NCBI GenBank assembly: GCA_937871985.1
Contig: CALMPB010000217.1
Coordinates: 1-64,000 of the forward strand
Source: an uncultured Burkholderiaceae bacterium
GTDB lineage: Bacteria > Pseudomonadota > Gammaproteobacteria > Burkholderiales > Burkholderiaceae
DNA: 64,000 nucleotides
Direction: 5' to 3'
How positions within the stretch are numbered: the stretch's first letter is position 1; each line of letters begins with the position of its first letter. The notes beneath the pieces were generated by a model, which was given only the letters and a program-made list of their open reading frames with translations, did no database searches and was not told the origin of the DNA. The position numbers were made by a program, and so were the translations under genes. Below, piece by piece: positions 1-8,217 of the stretch.

Positions 1-366
1 GGCAAAGGCAGTTGCTTTTCATTGACGCTGAGGGTTTCCACCCTGGAAGCAGACCCGCTACCCAAAGGCTGGCAGCCGGCCGCGCTGGATGACGCCCCTC
101 CTGAATTATCGGACAATGAAACCAAGGGCAGCCCAAGGCAGCCAGGCGCATCGCAAGTCCACAGGCCCCCGGAAGATCTCTGCCGGCAATTGGCCGCGCA
201 TGCATCCCAAGGCCGCTATAGCGACATCCTGGATTGGCTCAACTTGCCGGCGCTGCAAAAGCCCGATTACCAGGGGTTTCGGTCAGCGGTTCAGGCAGCT
301 CTCGACGATATGGACTTCGACCGGCTTCAGGAGCTTGCGCAAAACGCGCGTAGCCGAAGTCTTTAG
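1..366 (+). CDS. C-terminal end of a sensor histidine kinase (partial, begins before the window)
   Basis: The reading frame is open from base 1 and ends at a TAG at 364-366. The first codons read GKGSCFSLTLRV, which matches the end of a HATPase_c domain (G-x-GS-x-F-x-L), so this is the tail of a kinase and not a small gene starting at the TTG at 22. After the ATPase end comes a linker and a helical extension of about 65 residues (DILDWLNLP, then P-x-Y-x-x-F, AALDDMDFDRL). The same pattern ends the complete kinase at 23349-25616 (DIEHWL, P-x-Y-x-x-LF, AALYSLDLNKV), so the two kinases look paralogous. The substrate and the partner regulator of this copy are not visible. Confidence 0.75.
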   Translation, partial: GKGSCFSLTLRVSTLEADPLPKGWQPAALDDAPPELSDNETKGSPRQPGASQVHRPPEDLCRQLAAHASQGRYSDILDWLNLPALQKPDYQGFRSAVQAALDDMDFDRLQELAQNARSRSL

Positions 367-372
367 AACGAA

Positions 373-450
373 TGGTAGGCAGTACTGGGTTCGAACCAGC
401 GACCCCTGCCGTGTGAAGGCAGCGTCCTCCTGCCATTGAGCCAACACGTC
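373..450 (-). tRNA. tRNA-Val(CAC)-like gene with defective acceptor stem (possible pseudo-tRNA or att remnant)
   Basis: On the minus strand the 3' part is convincing: CCA at 373-375, acceptor 3' strand ACTGCCT, a T arm with TTCGAAC loop, a five-base variable loop, an anticodon stem CTGCC/GGCAG and loop TTCACAC giving anticodon CAC (Val). The D arm has normal length with one C-A mismatch. The acceptor 5' strand should read AGGCAGT but reads GACGTGT, so only positions 6-7 (plus a wobble at 1) pair. It may be a decayed tRNA or a displaced tRNA copy left by an integrated element. Function as a tRNA is doubtful. Confidence 0.5.
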
Positions 451-483
451 AATCGGCGCTGCGACTCTTGATCAGTTTGGAAA

Positions 484-1986
484 TTATTCGAACTTGCCCA
501 GCGTAAGCGTCAAGTTCGAAGCCTTGGTGGCGATGATCATGGGTTGCTGATCTCCGACATCGTCATAGGCAAACCCATAAGCCAGGCCGTTGGCGCTGTA
601 TTGGTGAAAATGCTGCGCCCAGACGTTGCTGGCGACGGAGGGCGGGTAGCTGGCGCTGATAGGCGGGGTGTAGCCGCTTCCGACGTCGATGTTCAGCTCG
701 GTGGTCGTGTTGCTGATGACACCTCGGTTGAAGCCGGCAAGAATGGCCTTGCCGGTGTTTTTGAGATCGGTCAGCAGGTCTCCGGTTTGCGACACGCCGT
801 CACCCGTCATCATGCCGTTGCAATCCAGGACATTTGAGGTTGTGATGTCGCTGAAGGTGAACTGGACTCCTCCCGTTTTCAGTTGATCTTTATAAAAAAC
901 CAACGAGCCCGCCAGAGTCTGCCCATAGTAGGTCTTTTGCAGCGCATTCGAAGAGCATGTCACGGCCAGCCAATTATTCTCCCAATAAGTCAGCGCATCG
1001 CTGATGACGGCATCCAGATAGGTGCTGGTTGCGATGCCCGGGGCCTTGGAAGGCGCCAGCGCACGCAACTTGCTGCTGGTATTGACGCTTGGCGGGTAGG
1101 CATCGGCATCCACACCGGAAGTAGGCATTGCGACCGACGTATTGAACGGCGCGCCCAGTTGGGCCAGGTCGGCCAGTATCTCGGACCGCTTTTTGTTGTA
1201 CAGGCCTTGCGGACTGCCCTGCACGTTTTCGCCGGTGGCGCTTGCGGAGACGGGGAACCCGTATTGATCGACCTGCGTCGTGTTGATGTACAGCAGCCCG
1301 TTCACATCGAACGAGAATTCCAGCCAATCATAGAAACAAAGCGAACCTATGCCACCAGCCGCAACGACCGGCGTAGTGTAGCCGTCGACCGTTCCCGACG
1401 CGGAAAAACTGCTGCCGATTCTGGGCGTGAATGGCAGCAAGGGCTTGCCCACGGAAATCCATATGCGACCGCTGAACGCGGCCGGGCCGGTGCCGAAGCC
1501 TGGGATATTGATGCTGTTGAAGCTGGTGAGATCGGCCACCGCGGTGGCGCCGGTACGGCTTAGCGAAATGCCGTAGTTGGCCCAAGGATCCGGGTAATTC
1601 TGTTGATAAGCGGTACCCGACAGGCCGGTCTGGATCTTTGACGAATCGGTGATCGTGTTGTCGCTGGTCGACATCTCGACGGGACGGCCCTGCGTACTGT
1701 CGTAGCGGTAGAACACCTGGCCCGGCACTTTGACCAGGCCGGTAATGTAAGCATAAACAGGAATATCGGCGGGGATTCCCGTGGCGTCGACACTGGCGTC
1801 GATCAGCAGCTTGTTGGTTCCGTCCACGGCGCCGCCCTGGCCGGGAGATTGGCCGGAACCTGCGGCCGGGCCGCCACCGGAGCCGGAATCACCGGAACCG
1901 CCAGGGCAGCCAGTAAGAATACTGACCAATCCTGCTGCGCCCAAACCCTTGAAAATAACCCGTCGCTTCCAGTTGAACTCAGCCAT
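484..1986 (-). CDS. Tat-type lipoprotein with GH64 (beta-1,3-glucanase-like) domain
   Basis: The 500-aa protein starts with a twin-arginine-like signal (KRRVIFKG) followed by a lipobox LTGC with Cys27, so it is probably exported folded through Tat and lipidated. A Gly/Ser-rich linker (residues 28-55) leads into a domain with the GH64 signatures GRIWISVGKPL, YDWLEFSF and YINTTQVDQYGFPV. Glu223 and Asp240 fall where the family has its catalytic acid and base, with nearly the family spacing. GH64 enzymes hydrolyse beta-1,3-glucans; the real substrate here is unknown. It lies downstream of the secretion operon on the same strand, after a 246-base gap that is probably its own promoter region. A surface polysaccharide-processing role is inference. 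Confidence 0.7.
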   Translation of the reverse strand: MAEFNWKRRVIFKGLGAAGLVSILTGCPGGSGDSGSGGGPAAGSGQSPGQGGAVDGTNKLLIDASVDATGIPADIPVYAYITGLVKVPGQVFYRYDSTQGRPVEMSTSDNTITDSSKIQTGLSGTAYQQNYPDPWANYGISLSRTGATAVADLTSFNSINIPGFGTGPAAFSGRIWISVGKPLLPFTPRIGSSFSASGTVDGYTTPVVAAGGIGSLCFYDWLEFSFDVNGLLYINTTQVDQYGFPVSASATGENVQGSPQGLYNKKRSEILADLAQLGAPFNTSVAMPTSGVDADAYPPSVNTSSKLRALAPSKAPGIATSTYLDAVISDALTYWENNWLAVTCSSNALQKTYYGQTLAGSLVFYKDQLKTGGVQFTFSDITTSNVLDCNGMMTGDGVSQTGDLLTDLKNTGKAILAGFNRGVISNTTTELNIDVGSGYTPPISASYPPSVASNVWAQHFHQYSANGLAYGFAYDDVGDQQPMIIATKASNLTLTLGKFE

Positions 1987-2232
1987 GATCGGCTCCTCTT
2001 CAAATATGCATATCCATGCTTGGCCACAGACGGCCTTCGCAGCAAAACCACTGAACTCATACTCGATTCGGAACCCCGACCCAGTCCTCGATCGGCGAGC
2101 AAAAGATTCTAAATTTAATTATTCGTGACAGTATATTGCAACATGCATATCGAGTCGAGCGCCTCGATCCATCCCTACGGCCGCCCGCACCAGCGGATCG
2201 GTGCGTAGCCGGTCGTGGTCGCTCAACTCTTC

Positions 2233-4419
2233 CTAGAACCCGCTCTGACGGATGATCGCCCCGGCCAGGGCCCGCAGCCAGTAGGCGCCCAGCGAATAGC
2301 GGCCGCCCTCGATGACGATCTTGGCCGACTCGCTGCGCTGCGAGCTCGGCGCCGACTCCAGCCGCATCCGCACCCGGTACAGCGCATGTTCGACTTCATG
2401 CTTGTCGTTCGCGGTACTGACACGGATGCTGCCGCCGTGGGCAGCGTCCAACATCGGATTGGGCAGCGTCACGGTGCGCGCGGAATCGATCTCGACGACT
2501 CGCGCCAGCAGCGGCTCGAAGCTGTCCGGCACATAGACGCGGGCTGGATCGCCGATCCGCACGTGCTGCAGGCCGTCCTGGTCGACGAAGGCTTCGGCGT
2601 ACCAGGTACGGCCGGACACCAACATGCCCAGTTCCTGGCGGGTGTTCACCCAGACGCCCGCATGCACCAGCGGGTCGAGATCGGTCAGCGTGCCGGAAAA
2701 CGGCGCCACCAGCTCCAGACGCTCGACTTCCTGGGTGGCGCCCAGCGCCTCGGCCTGCTCCTGGCGCAGCCGGCTGCCCAGCAGGCCGCGCTGCGCGGTG
2801 CCCTGCTCGGTCACGTCGGCGTGCTGCAACTGTGACCATACGGTGGCGCTGGCTGCCTCGGCCTGGGTGCGCTTGGCGCGGGTATCGGGCGACTCCAAGG
2901 TCAGCAGCACCTCGCCGGCGCGTACCGGGCCGGCCGGATGGATGTGGCTGACCCGGGCGGGAAACGGCGCATACAGCGCCTGGGTGGAGCCGGCGCGGAC
3001 CCAGCCCGGAGCATGCACCCCGTGACGCAAGGGCACGAACACGAATGCTCCCACCGCCAACAGCAGACCCAGCGCAATCAGGCGCCTGCGCAAGACGATC
3101 TCGCTGCGCCGGCGCCACCATACTCTGAGTTCGGAATAAATAGGCAAGAGGATGAACCAGGAGATTTCGACGCAAAACAGGAATATCCCGAGCGCCTTGA
3201 AGAAATACAGATAGACGCCGACCGCGATGCCGGCGAACACGGTCAGGCGATACAGCCAGACGACGAATGCGAACACCGTCAGGAAGCGCTCCGTGCGGTG
3301 CGGCAGTATTTCCGGCAGAGGCTCGTGCCAGCCCAACAGCCGGTTGCGCAGGAAGCGCCGGCCGAAGGCGAAGCAGCGCATGTGCAGATTGGGAATGTCC
3401 AGCAGGTCCGACAGCACGAAATAGCCGTCGAACCGCATGAAGGGGCTGGCGTTGATGGCCAGCGACAGAACCCAGGAAGTCGTGGCCAGGAAGAAGAAGG
3501 CCGAACGCAGGACGCCGTCGTTGACCAGACTCCAGCACAGGGTGGACAGCGCGGCGATGCCGATTTCCGTGGTCATGCCGGCGGCGACGATGGCCAGGCG
3601 CTTGCGGTGATCGGTCAGCTTCCAGGACTCGGACGTGTCGGTATACAGCATCGGAAACATCACCACCAGCGCCAGGCCCATGTGGGCCACGCGCACCCCG
3701 TAGCGGGTGGCGGTAAATGCATGCCCCAGCTCGTGCATCACCTTGACGAAGGCCAGCGCGGCCATGTAGGCCAGCACGCCGGATGGCGTGAAGCTGTCCT
3801 GGAAGCTGACCAGGAACTCATCCCACTGGCGCGAAGCCAGCACCAGCCCGGTAACGGATAGCGCCAGCACGAGCAGCGCGAACGCGCGCGTGTAGATGAA
3901 GCGGACGTAGGGCAGCGCAGCCGCCAGCCAGCGGTCGGGGCGCACCAGCGGAATGCGGATGTAAAGGTAGTGGTGCAGCAGCCAGCGCAGGTCGCGCCGA
4001 CTGTGGTTTTCGGCCATTGCCGCGAGCCTTGCAGTGGCCTGCGGCGTATCGGCGCGCAGCAGGAAGTTCTGCTCCAGGAATTGCAGCAGGGCCGCAAGCG
4101 CCTGCGCGTCGGCGGCCAAGGTGGTTTCGGCGTTGAGCCGGGCCAGCAGCGCCGAGCCCGAATCCTGCCAGCGCGACAGCATCTCGAATTCCAGCCAGCC
4201 GATGCGATAGAAGCGGTTGACCACGGGATCGTGGATCATCCATGCCGGCGAGCCGTCGCGATTGTCCGCCGCGGGAAACAGGATGAGATCCTCGCGTAGC
4301 GGCGGCAGGGGCTGCGCCTGCGGCATGGCCTGCGCCAGGCCGCCGGGCAGACCGCCCGGCAGCGGCAGATCCCCCGGATCGGGCAGTGCCAGCGTATGGG
4401 CCGTCACAGCCCGCTCCAT
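2233..4419 (-). CDS. PqqD-like / M50 metalloprotease / HlyD fusion, inner-membrane secretion component
   Basis: 728 aa, last gene of a five-gene coupled operon; its ATG overlaps the preceding gene by 16 bases. Residues about 50-125 resemble a PqqD-like (RiPP-recognition) winged-helix domain. Several hydrophobic segments follow, with the M50 site-2-protease motif HELGH at 229-233 (bases 3721-3735) and the second motif N323-x-x-P326 with D331-G332, so the zinc ligands H229, H233 and D331 and the catalytic E230 are all present. After the last membrane segment (about 446-464) comes a HlyD-type barrel-sandwich and hairpin region (about 480-700). The protein would sit in the inner membrane with its adaptor part in the periplasm. 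No ABC ATPase is encoded nearby, so it may supply the inner-membrane platform and process or hold the giant substrate. That role is inference. Confidence 0.75.
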   Translation of the reverse strand: MERAVTAHTLALPDPGDLPLPGGLPGGLAQAMPQAQPLPPLREDLILFPAADNRDGSPAWMIHDPVVNRFYRIGWLEFEMLSRWQDSGSALLARLNAETTLAADAQALAALLQFLEQNFLLRADTPQATARLAAMAENHSRRDLRWLLHHYLYIRIPLVRPDRWLAAALPYVRFIYTRAFALLVLALSVTGLVLASRQWDEFLVSFQDSFTPSGVLAYMAALAFVKVMHELGHAFTATRYGVRVAHMGLALVVMFPMLYTDTSESWKLTDHRKRLAIVAAGMTTEIGIAALSTLCWSLVNDGVLRSAFFFLATTSWVLSLAINASPFMRFDGYFVLSDLLDIPNLHMRCFAFGRRFLRNRLLGWHEPLPEILPHRTERFLTVFAFVVWLYRLTVFAGIAVGVYLYFFKALGIFLFCVEISWFILLPIYSELRVWWRRRSEIVLRRRLIALGLLLAVGAFVFVPLRHGVHAPGWVRAGSTQALYAPFPARVSHIHPAGPVRAGEVLLTLESPDTRAKRTQAEAASATVWSQLQHADVTEQGTAQRGLLGSRLRQEQAEALGATQEVERLELVAPFSGTLTDLDPLVHAGVWVNTRQELGMLVSGRTWYAEAFVDQDGLQHVRIGDPARVYVPDSFEPLLARVVEIDSARTVTLPNPMLDAAHGGSIRVSTANDKHEVEHALYRVRMRLESAPSSQRSESAKIVIEGGRYSLGAYWLRALAGAIIRQSGF

Positions 4420-5780
4420 TGGCGCAACGAGGCCAGCGGCCGGCGCAGTAGAAAATAGATCATCGGCACGCGCTCGCCATATACCTTGGCGGTGCCCTTC
4501 AGGCCTATGCGCGCCAGGCGCTCGCTGCCCTGGTCTATCGTGCCGCGCAGCCGGTACGAGGCGACCCCGTCGGGCGACAGCACGGCTTGGTAGCTGGTCT
4601 GAGTGAGCCGCGCCTCGATGGGGTGCAGCGGCGCCACCTGCAGGAACATGCGGATGCGCGCGCCGTGGTCCAGCGCGATGGCGTCGGCCACCGGCATGTA
4701 CAGCATCACGCCCGCATCCTTGGGGTCGGCCAATTGCATGATGCGCTCGCCCGTGGAGACGGGCTTGCCCTGCCAGTCGTTGACATCGCCGAAGACGGCG
4801 ATGCCGTCGCGCGGCGCCACCACGTCGATGCGCTTGAGCTGGTCCTCCACCGCCTGCAGCTCGGCGCGCTTCTCGGCGATGCGGCCCTGCAGGACGGCAA
4901 CCTCGCTGCGCGCCTTCTCGTCGCCGAATGCGCGCTGCTGGGCCGACAGCAACTCGGCGGCGGCCACCTCCAGTGCTCGCAAGGCCACTTCGCGCCGGTT
5001 GCGCAATGTCGTGTCATCCAGCGAGAACAGCCGTTGGCCGGCCTTGACCTGCTGGTTGGGCTTGACGTAGAAGGTCTTGATCACGCCGTCCAGCGGGGCT
5101 GCCACGGCCAGGCCGTCCAGAGCTACGATCTCGGCGGGCGCCAGGGCTGCCTGGCGGATGGGCATGGCCAGCAAGGCCGCGACCACTGCCAGGGCGATCC
5201 AGAGCTTGCGGGTGCGCGGCAGCCGGCGCGCAAGCGGCGTGCGGCGCACGTGCGTCAGCGCCCAGGCGCAATACGACCAGGTCGACTGCAGCCGCGCGAT
5301 CGTTTGCAGCGAGGCGCCCGAAGGCGCCTCCTCCAGCATGAAAAGCGCCATGGAGTCGCACTGCCCGTCGCGGAACAAAGGCACCACCAGCATATAGGGC
5401 GGCCACCATTCGTCCCAGCCGCTGACGATGTCCGGCAGCAGTCCCGGCAGGCCTTCGGGGGCGCGGCCTTCCTGCTCGATGCGGCGCAGGTCCACCAGGT
5501 ACATCGACTCGGCCGCCTCGCGCCACAGGACGCGCATCAGGCGCGTGACCCAGACTGTGAACGGCGTGTCCTCGGCGATCGAGGCAAGGCCCGACACCGC
5601 CATCAGGTCCAGCCCGCGAGCCGCCTGGCGAAAAGCCAGGGCCTGGCGATAAGGCATGACCTGCCAGGTCTCGTTGACAATGGTGAACGCCAGCGACTGG
5701 ATGGTCTGCGCTGAACGGCTGCGTGCTTCTGCATTCAGTACCGCCACGCCCGCGGCGGCGGTTGCTGCGGCTACGGTCAT
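4404..5780 (-). CDS. HlyD-family membrane-fusion protein with GAF-like cytoplasmic domain
   Basis: 458 aa. Residues 1-190 are soluble and lie before the single membrane segment (LWIALAVVAALLA, about 193-207), so they face the cytoplasm. The pattern (long N-terminal helix, then PPYMLVVPLFRDGQ, ALFMLEE) is GAF-like. After the membrane come a lipoyl-type half (VAAPLDGVIKTFYVKPNQQVKAGQ), an alpha-hairpin rich in Glu/Ala/Arg and a second lipoyl half (DVVAPRDGIAVFGD), the usual HlyD layout. The start ATG overlaps the stop of the upstream adaptor gene (ATGA), and the 3' end overlaps the M50 fusion gene. Most HlyD proteins have only a short cytoplasmic tail, so a domain of almost 200 residues suggests a sensing or docking task. 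The GAF assignment is by pattern only. Confidence 0.7.
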   Translation of the reverse strand: MTVAAATAAAGVAVLNAEARSRSAQTIQSLAFTIVNETWQVMPYRQALAFRQAARGLDLMAVSGLASIAEDTPFTVWVTRLMRVLWREAAESMYLVDLRRIEQEGRAPEGLPGLLPDIVSGWDEWWPPYMLVVPLFRDGQCDSMALFMLEEAPSGASLQTIARLQSTWSYCAWALTHVRRTPLARRLPRTRKLWIALAVVAALLAMPIRQAALAPAEIVALDGLAVAAPLDGVIKTFYVKPNQQVKAGQRLFSLDDTTLRNRREVALRALEVAAAELLSAQQRAFGDEKARSEVAVLQGRIAEKRAELQAVEDQLKRIDVVAPRDGIAVFGDVNDWQGKPVSTGERIMQLADPKDAGVMLYMPVADAIALDHGARIRMFLQVAPLHPIEARLTQTSYQAVLSPDGVASYRLRGTIDQGSERLARIGLKGTAKVYGERVPMIYFLLRRPLASLRQWSGL

Positions 5781-6622
5781 TGAATTCCCGGGAAATGCAC
5801 GGTTCCGCTCATGCCTGCCAGCAATTCGGGAAAACTGCCGTCGAAACGGCCTTCGATCTCCACAGCCTGGGCGGCCGCGTCCACGCGCGCGCCAATGGCC
5901 GACACCTTGGACGGATAACTGCGCCCGGTTTCATCCACCGTCACCTGGAAAGGCATGCCCAGCTTCAGCGTCCTGAGCCAGTGCGAGGGGGCGTTGATGC
6001 GCAGCTTCAGAGGGCCGTTGCTGATGATGTCGGCCAGCGGCGCTCCCAGGTTCACGCCCTGGTACTGCTTGACGTGCAGGCGCGCGACCCGGCCGTCGAA
6101 CGGCGCCTTGACCGTGCACTCGTCGGCCTGGGCCTGGCTCAGTTCGACCTGGCCCACGCCCTTGTCGACGCTGGCCAAGGCCAGATTGACCTCGACATCG
6201 CCAGCGGCCTTCAGGGCACGCAGGCGCGACTTGGCGCTGTAGTTTTCACGCGCGCCCTTGAGCTCGGCGCGCGCGATCTTGGCTCGCGCCAGATTTTCCG
6301 CGCAGTCGAAGGCCAGCAGCGTATCGCCCGCGGCAAAAGAGCTACCCAGGCTCATATTCAGCTCGGTGATGCGCCCCGCCATGGGTGCAGCCAGCGTGGT
6401 TTCCTTATCCGCCGCGATGAGCGCCCGCACCACGTCCGGGTTCATCTGGGCCGTTGGGCCAGACTCCGGAAGCGGGCGCGAGGCCGCCGTATCGGCCGCG
6501 GCCGACGCTGCATTCATGTCCGGCGCGGCGGCCTGCGCGACACAAGCCGCCAACGCCAGAACTGCCAAGCCCAACACCCGCGGCAACCCCTGCCGCCGTC
6601 CCGCGCCGCAATCGCGGCTCAT
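5777..6622 (-). CDS. HlyD/RND-type periplasmic adaptor with signal peptide
   Basis: 281 aa. A signal peptide (VLGLAVLALAACVAQA) is followed by a low-complexity stretch and then AAPMAGRITELNMSLGSSFAAGDTLL, a lipoyl half, a short helical hairpin, and KAPFDGRVARLHVKQYQGV, the matching half; the C-terminal beta-barrel follows. This is the layout of a soluble periplasmic membrane-fusion protein. It is coupled to TolC upstream (ATGA overlap at 6619-6622) and to the GAF-HlyD gene downstream (ATGA at 5777-5780). It is the third HlyD-like protein in one operon, and probably bridges the two membrane-bound HlyD proteins and the TolC channel. Confidence 0.75.
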   Translation of the reverse strand: MSRDCGAGRRQGLPRVLGLAVLALAACVAQAAAPDMNAASAAADTAASRPLPESGPTAQMNPDVVRALIAADKETTLAAPMAGRITELNMSLGSSFAAGDTLLAFDCAENLARAKIARAELKGARENYSAKSRLRALKAAGDVEVNLALASVDKGVGQVELSQAQADECTVKAPFDGRVARLHVKQYQGVNLGAPLADIISNGPLKLRINAPSHWLRTLKLGMPFQVTVDETGRSYPSKVSAIGARVDAAAQAVEIEGRFDGSFPELLAGMSGTVHFPGIQ

Positions 6623-8217
6623 TTCGATCCCTCGGCCGTGACCGACGGCGCCGCTGTCGCAACCGCCGGCGCAGCAGGCTTGGCCAATGCAGCGGGAACC
6701 TCAGCCTGAGCGGCCTCGGCATAGAAGGTCTTGTGCTCCCACTCGGAAGTGGTCTTGCCTATGGCCGTGGCCAGGGAATGGACGTCCAGGCTGGCAATCG
6801 CGTCGGGTAGCACGTCCAGGCCGATGGAGTTGTACAGGCGGCCCCATGCCGACTGGGCATTGGAATAGCTGGCGTATTGCTGGTATTCGGTCAGCAGCTC
6901 GCGAGCCTCGGCGCGTATCACTTCCAGCCCGGAGTCGACCCGGCTGGTCTCGGCGGCCTTGGCATAGCGGTACAGCCCCTGGTCGACCCGCGCCGACTCC
7001 TTGGCCAGCTTCAGGTCAGCCTTGGCCAGCGCATAGCGCTGCACGCCGATTCGCACCTGGGTCAGGATGGCCATGCTCAGGGCCATGCGGCGGTAGTCGT
7101 CGGTCTTGGCCTGGGCGTCATGGGCGCGTTGCAGGGCCGGCAGGCTGGCCAGCCTGAACAGGTTCCACGATATCTGTATGCCCGATTGCGACCAGGAATT
7201 GTTGTACAGATACTTGTTGCTGTCGTACTGCAGGTTCAGGAAGTCGAGCTGTATGCCGGGCAGCGCCTGGATCATGGCCGCCTTCACGTCGTTGGTGGTG
7301 ACGCGCTTGCGATACCATTCCTCCATGAGTTCGGGACGGCGCTCCAGGGCAATGTTCTCGAGCCGCGACACGTCCTGCGGCACCGGCGGCAGCGCCGACA
7401 TAGCCTCGTCCTTCAGCGTGAAGCGCGTGCCCGGCGGCAGCGACATCAGCGCCGCCAATTCGCTGCGCGCCAGTTCCAGTTCCTGACGGCGCTGCGACAG
7501 CAGCGCCACCGCGTCGAGCAGCGCGCGCTGGTAGCCCAGCGCCACCGGCTGCGGCAGCAGGCCCTGCTTCTCGGCCTTGCGCGAGCGTTCCAGGGCGTCG
7601 TTGACGCGGTCTATCAGACTGTCCACCCGTACGATCAGTTTCTGCGCGCCCAGCGCGCGCCAGTAGGCGTTGCGGGTGTCCTGCAGCACGTTCTGGATGA
7701 CCTTGCGCTGGCGTTCCTGGGCCATCAGGTACTGGTCGGCCTTCTGCTTGGCGCGATAGTACGAGACGCCGAAGTCCAGCAGGTTCCACGACAGGCTCAG
7801 GTTGGCCATGGTGTGGCTGCGCTCTTCCGAGGTGGAAGGAGCCAGCGATTCTTCGCCGGTCTCGATGTTGATGGACTTGCCGCCCGAGTCGTTGTTGCGC
7901 GTGCTGTAGCCCGCACCCACCAGCAGGCGCGGCATCATGTCCCAGCGCGAGACGTCCATCAGCCCCTTGGCCAGGGCGTTTTCCATCAGCTTGAGCCGAT
8001 AGTCCAGGTTGTACTTCAGCGCCCGCGCCGCCGCCTCATCGAAGCTGATCGGCCCGGTAATGGGCTCCTGGTTGGCATACATCTCCGCCCGGTCGGCAGC
8101 GACGCGTTCCTTGATCTCTTTCTGGGTGAAAGGCTGCGGCTGCAGCGAGGAGCAGCCCGCCAACGCAATAGCCAAGACGGAAAGTGTGCCTATTTTCAAG
8201 TATCGTTGCATGATCAT
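6619..8217 (-). CDS. TolC-family outer-membrane channel lipoprotein
   Basis: 532 aa. A lipoprotein signal (LSVLAIALAGC, Cys22) is followed by two outer-membrane efflux protein repeats, roughly residues 60-260 and 280-470, rich in the long Ala/Glu/Arg/Leu helices typical of TolC proteins (for example RSRKAEKQGLLPQPVALGYQ). A proline/alanine-rich tail follows. It should form the trimeric outer-membrane exit duct. The start overlaps the stop of the giant adhesin gene (ATGA, 8214-8217), so the channel is translated together with its presumed substrate. A second in-frame ATG lies two codons in, and either could be used. Confidence 0.85.
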   Translation of the reverse strand: MIMQRYLKIGTLSVLAIALAGCSSLQPQPFTQKEIKERVAADRAEMYANQEPITGPISFDEAAARALKYNLDYRLKLMENALAKGLMDVSRWDMMPRLLVGAGYSTRNNDSGGKSINIETGEESLAPSTSEERSHTMANLSLSWNLLDFGVSYYRAKQKADQYLMAQERQRKVIQNVLQDTRNAYWRALGAQKLIVRVDSLIDRVNDALERSRKAEKQGLLPQPVALGYQRALLDAVALLSQRRQELELARSELAALMSLPPGTRFTLKDEAMSALPPVPQDVSRLENIALERRPELMEEWYRKRVTTNDVKAAMIQALPGIQLDFLNLQYDSNKYLYNNSWSQSGIQISWNLFRLASLPALQRAHDAQAKTDDYRRMALSMAILTQVRIGVQRYALAKADLKLAKESARVDQGLYRYAKAAETSRVDSGLEVIRAEARELLTEYQQYASYSNAQSAWGRLYNSIGLDVLPDAIASLDVHSLATAIGKTTSEWEHKTFYAEAAQAEVPAALAKPAAPAVATAAPSVTAEGSK

